Assembly (NCBI GenBank): GCA_010094045.1
Contig: ML986593.1
Coordinates: 124,001 to 188,000, forward strand
Reading direction: 5' to 3'
Length of the DNA: 64,000 nt
Source of the DNA: Lojkania enalia
Taxonomy: Eukaryota > Ascomycota > Dothideomycetes > Pleosporales
This document shows, piece by piece, positions 1-17,033 of this stretch (within the stretch, counting starts at the first letter, position 1; every line of letters begins with the position of its first letter). The position numbers and the translations under genes were made by a program. The notes under the pieces were generated by a model. That model was not told the DNA's origin. It worked only from the letters and a program-made list of their open reading frames with translations, and ran no database searches.

Positions 1-1675
1 CGGCGTCAAATATCATGTTCATCTTGGCAATGAACACACCCTTTTATTTTTCCTTATTTCTATTCTATCTCCTGACCTTGGCCGTTCTCTCATTCGATCG
101 CGGTGTTTCGCCGGCGTAGTCAAGAGGAGACGAGTGACATCCAAAGGTTGTGGCACGCTCATGTCTACTGTGGGACTGCACCACCTTCGCATACAGATGT
201 CGATCGTCGTCTAAAGGACCTTTCCAAGCTTTGCAACTCCTCATTAACTCAATGCTTCTCTTTGCAATCAACCAGGATCTACAACTCGCATAGCGTTCAA
301 AGAGCGAGTGTGGGGAAATTGTCCACGATGCCCGGGGTCTCGGCAGAAATCAGGAACGGGCCAACGGCCACCCAATCATCAAGCATGTCTGCAAAAGGCC
401 CATATTGATTAAGTCAAGACTCACTTTTTCCGAGGAAGCTTTGCTGGACGACATATTGCGAGTATATTTGCTAGCCCCTCACCTCTATTTTCGTACTACT
501 ATTCACATCAGAACAAGGTCTCAGATTAGCTGGTATTACTGGGCAGTCATTTGCCACATTGATGCCTAACATATCCTATTGAAAAACGATCTACGTCTGA
601 CCATAAATGCAATACCCTGGAGGCGGAACAACCTGCATAGTTTCATAAACGTTGTACACCTGTGCTTTTCTTCAAACTGGAACGTGCACAGAAAAACCCT
701 TGCCAAATTCTTTCCAAGAAAATTACGGCTGGTCCGGGACATCCTATGATCCTGCAATCCGGCGTTGGCAAGATCGAGATCGCAATATCCTATGCTAATA
801 CTTGCTCAATTCAATAAGCCACCTGCGGTTTCTGCGTTCTTCCTCGGGTTTCGCCTTCCTAGAAGAAAAATGTATTCCTGGGCTTAGAATCATTGCTCAG
901 CTTCGTCAAATCTATTGCCTATATACAGGTGGCCTTCGCAAAGCGTGAAAAAGTTCAATTCAAGTTTTCGACTCTCTATTACTACCCCCTGTATTTTGAC
1001 GTCTGACGTCGTCAGTTCCTTACGCCATTCCCAGCAACCCCGTGGATACGGGGCTAAAGTGCGACGTAGACCGCTCTCGAAAAGGGCCAAAAGCATCAGT
1101 GGGCCACAATGGCAACTGTTTCTGTTCAATTGGCGGATTCATTTTCTGCGCTTTGTCAATAGTGGACCAGGCATGCTCTAACCTACCACGATCTGTATCA
1201 TTTAAGCAGCATTTGAGATTGAACAACGTCAGCGTACGTATAATGCTAGGTATTATACGCAAATTTAATTGGACAACCGATATTCGTAGCAAAACATCGC
1301 TACCCCAGCCTTGGGACCATGCACTTCATTATAGCAAAAGCTTCCTTTGAACGTGTTCCCGGTCAGCTGGTCATGCCAAGTGACTGTGCAGTCACACCAC
1401 AGAGCCCCTAGACAGTGCAGCTTCCCCGCGCCGCACTCCATTACCCCAAAATTAAGGTGTCGGAGATGAAACACAAGTTTGGACATCCCACCAATTGTGA
1501 AATCTTCTGTCTAGACCTTCAGCGTTACAAAATCTCCCAGGAACGATATTGAGCCTCATTTACAGGATTTGATCAGCAAGGCGACATCCAGGAATACCAG
1601 ATTGCGATGACGCGGATCTCGATAGATGGTTCGACATCGGCGACGACAAAAGCAGATGTATGGCTGTCGACGTAG
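1..1675. other. Intergenic, no gene recognised
   Basis: I read both strands and found only short ORFs without a signal peptide, known motif or convincing splice structure. The last ~110 bases before the ATG at 1791 form the promoter and leader of the repeat-protein gene. Confidence 0.5.
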
Positions 1676-1682
1676 TATAAAA
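1676..1682 (+). promoter_or_regulatory. TATA box of the repeat-protein gene
   Basis: TATAAAA lies about 110 bases upstream of the ATG at 1791 and is followed by a CT/CA-rich leader. This is a typical arrangement for an inducible fungal gene for a secreted protein. The assignment rests on motif and spacing only. Confidence 0.5.
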
Positions 1683-1790
1683 GGGCTTCTTCCTTGAGTT
1701 TGAAATTGCGTTCATCAGCAACAATCTCTTTCATTGCTCATCAACTCGAGTACTCTCCAAACAACGGTTCTTCGTAATCCTATACTCAAT

Positions 1791-2452
1791 ATGAAGCTCC
1801 CAATCCTCGCTTTCCTCGCTACAAGGTAATCTACCCTCTATAACCCCATCTTGGCCATGGAATAACTAACATACCAGCGCCCTTGCCGCTCCTATCATAG
1901 AAGAACGCCAGGATGGCCCGCCAGGTACATCTCTTTCCCAACCGAGCTTCCCCACTCCTACTAATACCTCATAGATTTCCCAACCGAGCTCCGTACGCCC
2001 TCATGTACTTGGCCCAAGATTCTACTCTAATAGCCTCAACAGCTAGCGGTCCCATGCCAACAGGAGGCTTTCCGGGCTTTCCAAGTGGCCCGATGCCGAC
2101 AGGGGGTTTCCCCGGATTTCCGACTGGTGGATTCCCGAGCGGCTTCCCGAGCGGCTTCCCCAGCGGCCCTATGCCGACGGGAGGTTTCCCTGGGTTCCCG
2201 ACTGGCGGATTCCCGAGCGGCTTCCCCAGTGGCCCTATGCCGACAGGAGGCTTCCCAGGCTTCCCAACCGGAGGCTTCCCGAGCGGCTTCCCCAGTGGCC
2301 CCATGCCGACGGGAGGTTTCCCTGGCTTCCCAACTGGCGGAATCCCTAGCGGCCCTCGTCCATCGCGCGGGCCTAGGCCTTCCATGTCTCGTCCTATCCC
2401 GAGTAGAAGCTTTGCGCCTCCGGCTCCGCCAGCGCCAACGGATGATGAGTAA
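1791..2452 (+). CDS. Secreted Gly/Phe/Pro-rich tandem-repeat protein
   Basis: The ATG at 1791 opens a clear signal peptide (MKLPILAFLATSALA) once a 52-nt intron (1826-1877, CTAAC branch site) is removed. Exon 2 is 1878-1924. The final exon, 2043-2452, encodes about five copies of SGPMPTGGFPGFP alternating with TGGFPSGFPS, then a Pro/Arg/Ser-rich tail. Between 1924 and 2043 two readings keep frame: one intron of 118 nt (1925-2042), giving 163 aa, or a 30-nt exon (1975-2004) between introns of 50 and 38 nt, giving 173 aa. The 38-nt intron is unusually short, so I prefer the first. No catalytic domain is visible and the mature protein is almost free of Cys. A structural or surface role in the cell wall or matrix is inference from composition. 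I do not recognise a named family. Confidence 0.7.
1934..1990 (+). repeat. 15-bp direct repeat inside the optional intron
   Basis: The 15-mer at 1934-1948 (TTTCCCAACCGAGCT) recurs exactly at 1976-1990. The 42-bp period is a multiple of three. The two copies lie on either side of the possible acceptor at 1974, so a local duplication may have created or destroyed the small optional exon. Confidence 0.7.
2046..2345 (+). repeat. Coding minisatellite (Gly-Phe-Pro units)
   Basis: In-frame imperfect repeats encode SGPMPTGGFPGFP units, some extended by TGGFPSGFPS. Third-position differences between units show they are not all recent copies. Arrays of this kind change length easily between strains. 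Confidence 0.85.
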
Positions 2453-3177
2453 ATGTTGGTGGAAGGGGACGGCTTTGGTTCTTGGGGTGCTGGAGCAAAT
2501 GTGGAGACTAGGGGGTGGAAGTTGAGTGTGGAATGGGATTTGTATATAGAGGATTGAGCTTTTGGAACAAAATATTCTTTAAGCATGTTTTGAATATTTT
2601 ATGTTTGCGAACTTTGGTCTGCCTGTAACAAATAAGTTAGCCGCAACGAACCACGCTGGTGCGATGAAGGGTAGATATGCACAGTGTTCTTTTTTTACTT
2701 AAATTTGCACTCTCTCTGTTTCTTAACTCAAGCTCTCAACCTTGCCACATCGCCACTCCCCACATATATTCACAGAAGAATAAATTTCATTGAAAGCGTT
2801 GAATTTCCGCTTCAAATATCATCTATCTGAAAATACTACTCTGCACAGTCTTATTAGGAGAATAATAGACTAATTCAAAACGAGTTTAAGAATAGGCACA
2901 CCGATTCAGCAACACGTGGGCACTGAGCTACACGCTTGCACGTGAGTTGAGGTCACGGGATTTTCGCAAAGCTTGGCATTCTCGCTTCCATACACTAGGA
3001 AGTTGCACGTTGCCTAAAACGACCAATAGCTGTGGCCCTGGCGTGACTTCCTCCCCAACACCTCAACCCTAGAGATCATATCCTTTCAATCTTTCTTGGA
3101 TACCGTTCAGTAAGTATATCAAAGCTAGCAGCTATCGCAGGGCTCGAGAGACGTTCGCCTCACCACCTGAAGCGAGC
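2453..3177. other. Intergenic, no gene recognised
   Basis: This AT-rich stretch holds the 3' flank of the repeat gene and the promoter of the F-box gene. I saw no ORF worth calling. Confidence 0.5.
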
Positions 3178-4703
3178 ATGAAAGCCAATCTCAGGGTAGT
3201 TCTACCAGGGACAGGCCTAGTCCTTTTGGGACTGGCGGACGAGCTGCTTCTCTCCATAATCACACAGATCGACGACCGCAAGGCTCTCTGCAATCTTGCA
3301 GCAACGTGCTCCTACTTCCAGGACCTCGTAGAACCGTTCATCTGGTCCAAGCTGTCAATCAGAAGCGGCCTTCGAGCCCTCCTAACAGCTCCGGTATTCA
3401 GGAACAGACCCAAGCGACTGGAATATGTCCGAGAGTTGGTGGTTCGCTACCCCGAGGACGACGAGAAAGGAATTGAGAATTTCGATGATCTTTTGCCGCG
3501 CATGACACAGCTGCGGAGCTTAAACATTGAATCCCCTTGCCCAAACGATAGCATGTGGCGGCACGGCGCAGAGTTCCGGAGCTGGACGCGAATCAATTAC
3601 CAGTCTGCATTCGCAAACTCTGTAAGGTGTAGTAATCCGGATCCAGTGCTTCCCATGCTACAATCTGGTGTGTTACCTTCCGTACACTGGAATTGCTTTT
3701 GTTAACTGCACAAGTTACGCTTCACTGCCACACGGATGATGACGAAGGGGGTTTTTCGTTCAATGAGACGGCACCTATCTTTTATCATCGAACCCTACGC
3801 CACATCACCATCTCGTGTACTAACTTCGACAGCAACGGGTACTCGTGGGTTACCCAACGGACGACAAAGTCCTCCCCTCTGCAATCGCTCAAGCTCATTG
3901 AATGCAATGTCTATGTGGCTTTCCTTGAGAAAGTCCTTCGGCTGCCAAAAGCGTTGAAGGAATTGTCAATTGGGGAGCGTCTCCATGCATTCAATGACTG
4001 TAAACCTAGGCCTGGCGAGCCCCGAACCCAACACCCATATTTCCTCGACGCGCTCCAACACCAAGCCAACTCACTTGAACGCCTCGCACACATTGGAGGG
4101 ATGCTCAAATATGCCCATAGCTGGCAGCTAGATCTCGAGGGCGCGGCCAAGCTCCGAAACCTCCGAAAGCTACGGCACCTGGACCTCGGTTTCGAATCAG
4201 TACTATGCACTTACCTACAGCAAGACGGGTGCCCAGCCTCATTGGAGACGTTGCGGCTTTCAGATGAAGCATGGGTGGATGATCCCCAGGTCTGGAGCAA
4301 CGATCATACAAGCTTCATTGTTCGTCACACGCACGAAAAGCTCATCAACAAGGTAGATCGAAAGATCAATATCAGTATCTGCTTCACGGTTGGCTCCGGC
4401 GCTAGTGGGTGGCCCGCACGACGCTTGAAACTTGCCTGGGACGACAAAGAAAACCCGGCCAGTAGCGCACAGCGGCGAAAGTATGTATATGGTGCGGCCT
4501 CCGCTCTTAAGGCACGCGGCGCCCACTTCCAGATCTTCGGCCAGGATTTTTTAGGTGGTATTTCTTATATCCCTCCTTACATGTGCGGCGAGGAGGAGCC
4601 AAAGGAAGTTCTATGGTATGATTCGGACGAGTTTTGGAAGCTTGGAGGTCGTGATTGGCAGTCGGTTGATGATGAGAAATATAAGAATGAAATGTTCCAG
4701 TGA
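3178..4703 (+). CDS. F-box domain protein
   Basis: Two exons, 3178-3667 and 3715-4703, are separated by a 47-nt GT-AG intron with a GTTAAC branch site, giving 492 aa. The first reading frame ends shortly after the donor and the downstream frame is restored exactly by splicing. Residues ~17-56 match an F-box, with LADELLLSIITQI and a later CSYFQDLVEPFIW. The remainder contains leucine-rich stretches (LRKLRHLDLGFES) like those in fungal F-box/LRR-type proteins, but no regular repeats that I can delimit. The F-box predicts binding to Skp1 in an SCF ubiquitin ligase, with the C-terminal part recruiting a substrate. The substrate is unknown. The gene is convergent with AROM. Confidence 0.7.
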
Positions 4704-4780
4704 TTACGGTTGTATAGGGCGTTGAGGTTTTGTTGGAACGATATGCATGACTCGGGGCGACTTTTGCGAGACGGCTGTTG

Positions 4781-4807
4781 AAAAAAAAAAAAAAATTTTT
4801 TTTTTTT
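4781..4807. repeat. A15T12 homopolymer pair
   Basis: Fifteen A followed directly by twelve T, about 80 bases after the F-box stop codon. It is self-complementary and could act as a bidirectional 3'-end element for the convergent F-box and AROM genes. It also marks the edge of the degenerate array that follows. Confidence 0.8.
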
Positions 4808-5050
4808 AAATGGTCAATATAACACATTTTTTCGACAGCTGCGATTGATTAACGGTCAGAGTGGCTTTTTGTTCGACGACTAAAATGGATCAATGGCCAA
4901 GATGCCTCTTTCTTCGGCGGCCCAAATACTTAATAGTTAAGATACCCTTTTGTATTAATAGTCAAGGTAGCTTCCCTCCGACTCGGCTGATATATTGCAT
5001 ATGGTTCTCAATGGTAATATCTGCCCCTCCTACTGTCTGCGGTGTAAATC
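4808..5050 (+). repeat. Degenerate ~40-bp tandem array
   Basis: About six diverged units start near 4808, 4851, 4891, 4931, 4957 and 5008. Each opens with a variant of AATGGTCAAGATGGC, most followed by a pyrimidine run and a TCGACGGC-like end. Spacing is about 27-52 bases. It has no coding potential and lies between the 3' ends of two convergent genes. Confidence 0.55.
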
Positions 5051-5389
5051 TTTAAAGAGTGAATAATACCCATTTCTTCAGAAAACATTGTATTATAAAA
5101 GGTTAGATACCCTAAATAGAAAGCTTGCTCTCAAATGCAAGCGAGTACAGTAGAAGTACATTCACGGAAAACAGATATCTTTCAAAACTGTTCTGTGAAT
5201 CTTCAGGTAACATTTCATCTACATTAAACCGAGGTGCATAACGACCGTGGAACTCGAACACGTCATAAACCTAGAACCTGCTTTTAATACCCCTTTACCC
5301 CATGCCAGAACACTAAATCATCTATGAGTCCATAACCGCAGCCTATACACATTAGCACAATTTGCCTCTCAACCAATCCCATAAGAAAA
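5051..5389. other. 3' flank of AROM
   Basis: AT-rich sequence after the AROM stop codon (reverse strand). No gene is seen. Confidence 0.5.
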
Positions 5390-11272
<5,883 letters not shown>

Positions 11273-12367
11273 ATGCATTTTCTTACGATTTCCTTGGTCC
11301 TAGTCACACATGGCAACAATGTTGAAAGTAGACGCTTTCGCTTCAATGACCCAGAAACACCTCAAAACCCTCCCCTCAAGCCGTTCAACGACCCCACTGG
11401 CCCCGCTAACCCAGTTCACCCTAGCGGCGATAACACCCACAGTAACTTATTAATGCAAAATGGTATAAGCAAGAACATGAATGTCTTAGAAGAAACCCTT
11501 GAAGGCATATGGATCGGTATTGATGTAGCGAAAGAGCTACTCGAGAAGCAAAATTCACAAATCGTATCCGCGTTTTTTGGCCACGCCCACCTGCACGTGG
11601 CCGACGCCATCATCGAGTAGCACGGTATGTGATACTCAAGTGTTGGGTGGATGTAAAGGCGATCCCGAAAGTGGTTTTGGCGCGTTGCCTCAATGCACTT
11701 CATCTCGTCTTACCTGTGAGTGACAATACCCCCACACCGAAGGAACACGATTTGCTAACTACTCTCACAGTCACGCCAACAACAACGCTCCCCGTAACCT
11801 CGTTTGCCGCATGCACATCCTACGCATCTACACTCTCCAGATGCGCAACAGATACAACTTCATTCTTCTCCTTGGACCCGACAGCTCAAGCTTCCTGTGC
11901 CTGTTACGAAACCATAACCCCATCGTCCTGTACTCGCGATGAAACGACAACAGTATTTCCCACCCTCGCACGAACGGGGTTTGACAATGCGGCAAGTGCT
12001 TGTTTCGATTATTTCAGAATTCAAGGATATGAAAATGTAGCAAAGGCGCTATCAGGGACAACCGGTAATAAGACTGTTCTTGGGGCTGGATTCTGCAAGA
12101 ACATTGACTTGGATTTGAAGAAGAAGTCGAATTTTTCCACAGCTGTTGGCCTTGCTCCTACGGGAGCTAGCCAGGCGCATCATATATGCGCCAGTCTACT
12201 GGATTTTGACAACCCGACGGGAGGTTCCCGCGGCCTAACTTTGAGAGCTTTTGACCGAGCAGTTTTCGTAAGCAAATTCCACTGGTGCGTTATGACCTAT
12301 GCTGACTTAATATCAGTTCACAGCTCCTGTTATTGCTATTGAGGTTTCATATCTACTCTTCTCATGA
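11273..12367 (+). pseudogene. Secreted Cys-containing protein, interrupted by TAG
   Basis: Exons are 11273-11624, 11771-12267 and 12317-12367. The first intron (GTATGT...CACAG, 146 nt, GCTAAC branch) and the second (49 nt) both keep frame. One in-frame TAG at 11618-11620 interrupts exon 1, two codons before the donor. Without it the product would be about 299 aa: a hydrophobic N-terminus, a Pro/Asn-rich linker, a segment ending GHAHLHVADAIIE, then a Cys-rich part (FAACTSYASTLSRC, CACYETITPSSC, ACFDYFRIQGYENV). I have the impression of a family of secreted ascomycete proteins with this layout, but function is unknown. The TAG would derive from CAG by one C-to-T change at a CpA step, as RIP produces. 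A sequencing error or stop readthrough is not excluded. Confidence 0.6.
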
Positions 12368-12639
12368 AATGAAATTTACGTACCGGACAGAGACTACTAT
12401 CAAACGGGACCTTTAGAGACTGGTGAATAGTGTAGGATCGTAGTCGATCGCAAATGAGGATTTAGCAATCACTCTCATTTGCGGCATTGCCATTCGGAAA
12501 CGTCGCTCGAACACGTAGTAGACTATAGTACAAGACCGTTCAACTCAATGAACAGACGCATCAATTTCCAGCGAGAAGCCCGTCTTCGAAACACTAAAGC
12601 AGCGATAACGTGGAGTATAATAGAGGAGTTTCGCTCATG

Positions 12640-13238
12640 GTGCGATAAACAGGAACTAAATTCCGTAGGAAAGAGCTATACTTTCTTATTATCAATGGGT
12701 CCAGTGGTGTGGGGAACGTAGCCAGTCAGATCGCAAGAAAAGTTTTGAAGCTGCTAGGTGTCATCACCACCATGAGTTGAGAGGAGACGACGAAATTCTC
12801 GAAGACAATTAGAGCTACATATACTGTCAATAATCGACATAATACTGTTAGACAAGGGGTTGAAACTTAATGTCCCCGTGAAATATATTTTTATTCTGCA
12901 AGCCGACTTTCGGTTATCACAACCGGGCGACGCGGATTTATACGACACTTGGGAAAATGTGCTCGATTGTTTAGAATAAGAGAATTCTAATGTATAGAAC
13001 GGAATTTATAGCGAAGAATTTGACGTTTGTGTGAGCTTTGCTGTGGGCGAAACCGTATTATGGTGTTGACGTTAAGAGTCATTGGAGGATTCTGAAAGAG
13101 TTGGCGCAATTGATGGATGAGGGGATAGTCAAGTGTTATTTGACGTAGAGATTGAAGATGGAGGAGGAGGAGTTAAGGAGAGCGCATGAGATCATTAAGG
13201 GAGGCAAGGCAATTGGAAAGTAGGGCTTGACGGTATTG
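12640..13238 (+). pseudogene. Relic of a medium-chain dehydrogenase/quinone oxidoreductase
   Basis: The frame from about 12691 reads INGSSGVGNVASQIARKV followed by LKLLGVITT, which is the Rossmann nucleotide-binding core of MDR-family oxidoreductases. A TGA follows at 12778-12780. Further on, 13080-13223 reads ILKELAQLMDEGIVK, a TAG at 13146, then LRRAHEIIKGGKAIGK and another TAG. This matches the usual C-terminal end of the same family, where a kinked helix precedes the G(R/K)xxGK motif. The middle is frame-shifted and hard to follow. The gene is dead. It probably once encoded a zinc-type alcohol dehydrogenase-like protein or quinone oxidoreductase. Confidence 0.6.
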
Positions 13239-13745
13239 TGAATTTCGGGCCAATTGTTGAAGACGTTCTGATGCTGGGCGAAGACCTCTACAATGAAGGT
13301 ATGTGGTTTGGCTGGCTCAAGTGACTATCCCAACCGCTGGCATGGATCAACTTTTATCGAACTCTTTGTGTCTCACACCGAATAGTATATTTCTTTTCTA
13401 GCCACCCCCTGATTCAGCCGAAGCTCTTACAACTACTCCCACATCCTTCACATAGACCATAGCCTCTCCATTCAACACTGATACATATAGAAACACAACA
13501 TCCCTCTTCTCATTCTCTTTTGCATCTCCAGCAAGCCAATACAGCACGCAAATCCTCATAATTTCCTACGCTATCGCTCTATCGCAGATTAATCGGCTTA
13601 CCCTAGCCCATCTTCCCATTCGACTTCTCTCCCCTTTCCTTCTTCCTTTTCCTTTCCTAGTATCTTTCAGCTCTTCATTTGTGTAGCCTTACATCTTTCA
13701 TTTTCGTGCCCAAGGTTCGGTAGCAAACTTAAAATATAGAGAATA

Positions 13746-13970
13746 CTATAATGATGCCAGCAAGCTTCCTAATGCCGCTTTATTGTTAGCCCGCGCCAAC
13801 GCTATCCGCGCTTCATCTATAATATTGTGGTACCCTTCTCGATTCGCCATTGCTTCGGTGACAAGTCATTGGTAGTCGGCTGCGAGCCTGACACAGGCTA
13901 CTATATCCGCGTCGAGGTCTCGAATCGGCTTTGGAGCGAAAGTATGAAAGCCGTGGTTTGCTGACGGCAT
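13746..13970 (-). pseudogene. Small ORF interrupted by TGA, unknown
   Basis: From the ATG at 13970 a 75-codon frame runs to TAG at 13746-13748, with one internal TGA at 13866-13868. The two halves read smoothly (FAPKPIRDLDADIVACV, then GYHNIIDEARIALARAN) and look like real protein rather than random translation. I do not recognise the family. It may be a fragment of a larger lost gene. Confidence 0.3.
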
Positions 13971-14824
13971 AGGCTTTTCGAGCACAAGTAGTTTGATGGG
14001 ATCGCAAGAGGCCGAGAACATGTATGAAAGGCGGAGAGCGATATTGCAAGATGGATTAGAGGTTATATAGTGGAAGGCACCCGAGCCCGTCCGAGGACTG
14101 TGAAGAATTTGGCAGGCCAGCAGCGGCCACTGTGGCCATGGACTTCATGAATGATTAAAATGGTAATCAGCTACTAATATCAGAGGTATTGACCTACTTG
14201 AAAAGATATGCAGGTATAGAGAGAGTGGATGTATGCATATGCGAGTACGGTTCATCACAAATGTTAAAGGGCAGTGTGAAGAAAATAATACGAGGAGACT
14301 TGGATCTTTGCCTGCTTGAGGACCTAACGGGGTTTGTTTTGGCGAAGGTTTTATATCAATGGTACGTGGTGATAGCACTGTTCGCACAAAATAGTCTATA
14401 GTCGATGATCATCTCTTCCGCAGTGTACTCTCTTCAACATATGAGGGCGACTCCCAGACCCGTACAGGAAACATCTATGCAAAGGCTAATAGAGTGGTAT
14501 GTGCGCCCGAGGACGTTCATACCCACTGAATGTAAACTTCAAGCGAGAGGATTGTAGGTGCTCCTGCATCCGCTCAAGAAATAGTAGACTACCTTCAAAT
14601 ATCTAAGCGCCCTATTTCCCTTCAAACAATCAATTGAATTTTTTCTTGCAGGAGCGCGGACTACCTGTTCTTCGCGGTGTCATGAGAACTAGAAACGGGT
14701 GAAAGTTGTGCCGAGTCTCCGCCGGTGAAGACCGTCAAGAGCTGTGAACTGCGGAGCCAATTGGGAAACCCAAACATTCCACGGGACTCACCGCAAATCA
14801 TTCATCCACTACACCCCCGGCAAC

Positions 14825-15267
14825 ATGGCCCCGCCGACGGATGAACGCTCATATGCTGAATTTCATGCGAACCACTTGCACCAGCTCGACAAGGTGAACG
14901 GGCAGGAGCCTGCGTGCACGATCTGCCTCCAATAATACGACAATGAGCACAAAGCAATTCAAATCGTCAGTTCGCCAGATTTCCACCACATTTTTGGTTC
15001 AACTTGTTTCGACGACCTCTTCAGCCGACGAACTACCCACGACCCCACCAACAAGTGTCCATTATGCAGGACTACCTGGTTTAGTGCTGAATCATATTCA
15101 GACAAGAGAGGCGCCAAGAATTATTGTATAGGATAAGGGAAAGAATGCGTCCCCACATCCAACGGAGGAATCGAGAAGAACGGGCTTCCAGGCCTTCCTA
15201 CATTGACTTTTCAGATCAAGCTCGGGAATCCCACCTGAAGTTTTCCAAGGATACCTTACTGCTATAG
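14825..15267 (+). pseudogene. RING-finger protein relic
   Basis: The frame from ATG 14825 (open further upstream to 14744) encodes an acidic start, then ACTICLQ, a TAA at 14933-14935, and in the same frame DFHHIFGSTCFDDLF and NKCPLCRTTWF. This is the C-x2-C...H...C...C-x2-C pattern of a RING domain, with one expected cysteine (before HHIFG) apparently lost. Around 15092-15100 the coding signal shifts frame and continues as RQERRQELLYRIRERM to TAG at 15265-15267. A nonsense codon plus a frameshift mean no functional RING protein is made. In life it was probably a small E3 ubiquitin ligase. Confidence 0.6.
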
Positions 15268-17033
15268 GAGATCCGCAAGTGACGTTCATCCATCGTCCTC
15301 CCACAGCGCGCCGATAAGTGCTAGTATGAAATACATTGGAAGCCGAGGCGAGTATTGCTGTATCAAATAGAGGCCTTTACTCTATTAGAATGAGAGCTCT
15401 CCTATGAACAGCCTTGTATAGAGCGATTATTTTTGGTATGTATAGCATCTGGAAGCCTGCAGAAAACAATAACGAGAAATATCAAAATATAGAGATTTAT
15501 ACAAATGCCAAACTGTCACATGATTTACCGAAATGCCGTAAACCCCTTACATTGTGGCCCTGAAAGGGAATTCAGGCTATTGTTTCAGGACTTCTTGGCT
15601 CTTAAATAAATGAAGCAAGCATTAAACAGTCCTAGCATAGACGCATACACACTCAGCCCCACCCTTATGAGATGTGTCATAAATTCTAGAAGACTGCACA
15701 TGTACGGCAAACGTGGAGTAGTCTCCAATAGGAAATCCGGAAAAGCGCAGACTCAATCAACGGTCCTGCTCCTAACAGTGAAGCAGCGAATAGTCGCCCG
15801 AAGCTGCCATGTATAGTCCTTTTTGCTAGGTGCGAGTTATCCATTCCTTATCGTGGCGTTCAGGTTATTTTAATCTCAGCCGTAGCTAATGCAACATAGC
15901 TGGAAGCGATTCTGTAAGGCGCTATTCGGAGAATGCCTCCTATCTAGGGCAGATATCTTATACCCAGACACTAGACCATTTTATTAACTTGGTGATTGCA
16001 GCATCCCAGTTCGATTACTACTTATAACTCTCTGGGTCTGCTGGAGGTTGTCCGCTCTTGAGCGATTGCTAAGCGAATAGCTCCTTCTGTCCTAGCTAGA
16101 TATGATTGGATAGCATCTCCGCAGGACAGCCCCCTAATTGGACCAGTATAGGGCATACCAATGTACGAATATCCAAAACACTGAGATTTTTCCATTTATC
16201 TTACACGTACGGCTGCCCGATTTGTGGTTTGGGCAGGTATTCCTCATTTGAGAGCACGTGATGCTAGGCCAGGGAGGCCAAGGGGGCCAAGGCCCAAGGA
16301 TCGACGACAGGGTTCAGGTGAGTTACGCATCCACCTACTAGCTGCTCGCCGAATGCCTATTCCATCCTAATTATTGTCAAAGAAATGAAGCGAACAGTGA
16401 GGCGCGAGGGATACCTATTGGTCAGCCCCACTATTGCTTTCAGCCCCACCGAACCACATCCCACATATGCTATCCTTCTTCTCTATTGCCTCTATGTACG
16501 CACACGGTCTGAATAATCGGCCCAAGCTCGGATTCGTAGCACAGTGCTGCGTCCAGGCCCGAGACCGTCTGCTGCTTTGACTGGACCGATTTCCTGCAAT
16601 CACATCATACAAAATCAACCCAATCAATTGTGTTAAGTATGATCCCCTTCAAAGATATTGGGTCAAAATAACTCTCCCGATGCACTGACCCAACCAGGCG
16701 GCCGTAGATTCATCAGAAGGCAATCCCCACATCCATGCCAACCCCCACGGTTAGGCATACGTAGACATCTTTACGGCATTGGCGTGGGCTTCAGCGAGGA
16801 CTAATTCTTTAATTTTTAAGAAATGTATCGCCTCGTGCTTTCCATGGATCTTCCATGCATTTCTCACATATACGTAGGTCCTCTAGTAATTTCTTTCTAT
16901 AGAATCCAGCAAAATAGTTACCATACTGGTTTATATTAGAAAGTATATAACCTTCGTGAGAAGCAACCTTGCTATCGTCATCAATTCAAAACGGCCCTTA
17001 GCATCAAAGACAAAGAATCGCTCAACAAAGTTA
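15268..17033. other. Long AT-rich spacer, no gene recognised
   Basis: Only short ORFs occur here. A palindromic CACGTG lies near 16255, followed by a GGCC-rich purine stretch. The final part is the promoter of the zinc-finger gene. Confidence 0.5.

Noticed and set aside
103..408. 101-codon forward ORF near the left end
   Set aside because: Its composition looks random, with no signal peptide or known motif and no supporting splice sites. It is too weak to call a gene.
1969..2586. 205-codon reverse ORF across the repeat gene
   Set aside because: It is the complement of the GC-rich Gly/Phe/Pro repeats. Its translation is a shadow repeat (GNPGKPPVGMGPLGK-like) with no signal peptide or motif, and the forward strand has the promoter, introns and signal peptide.
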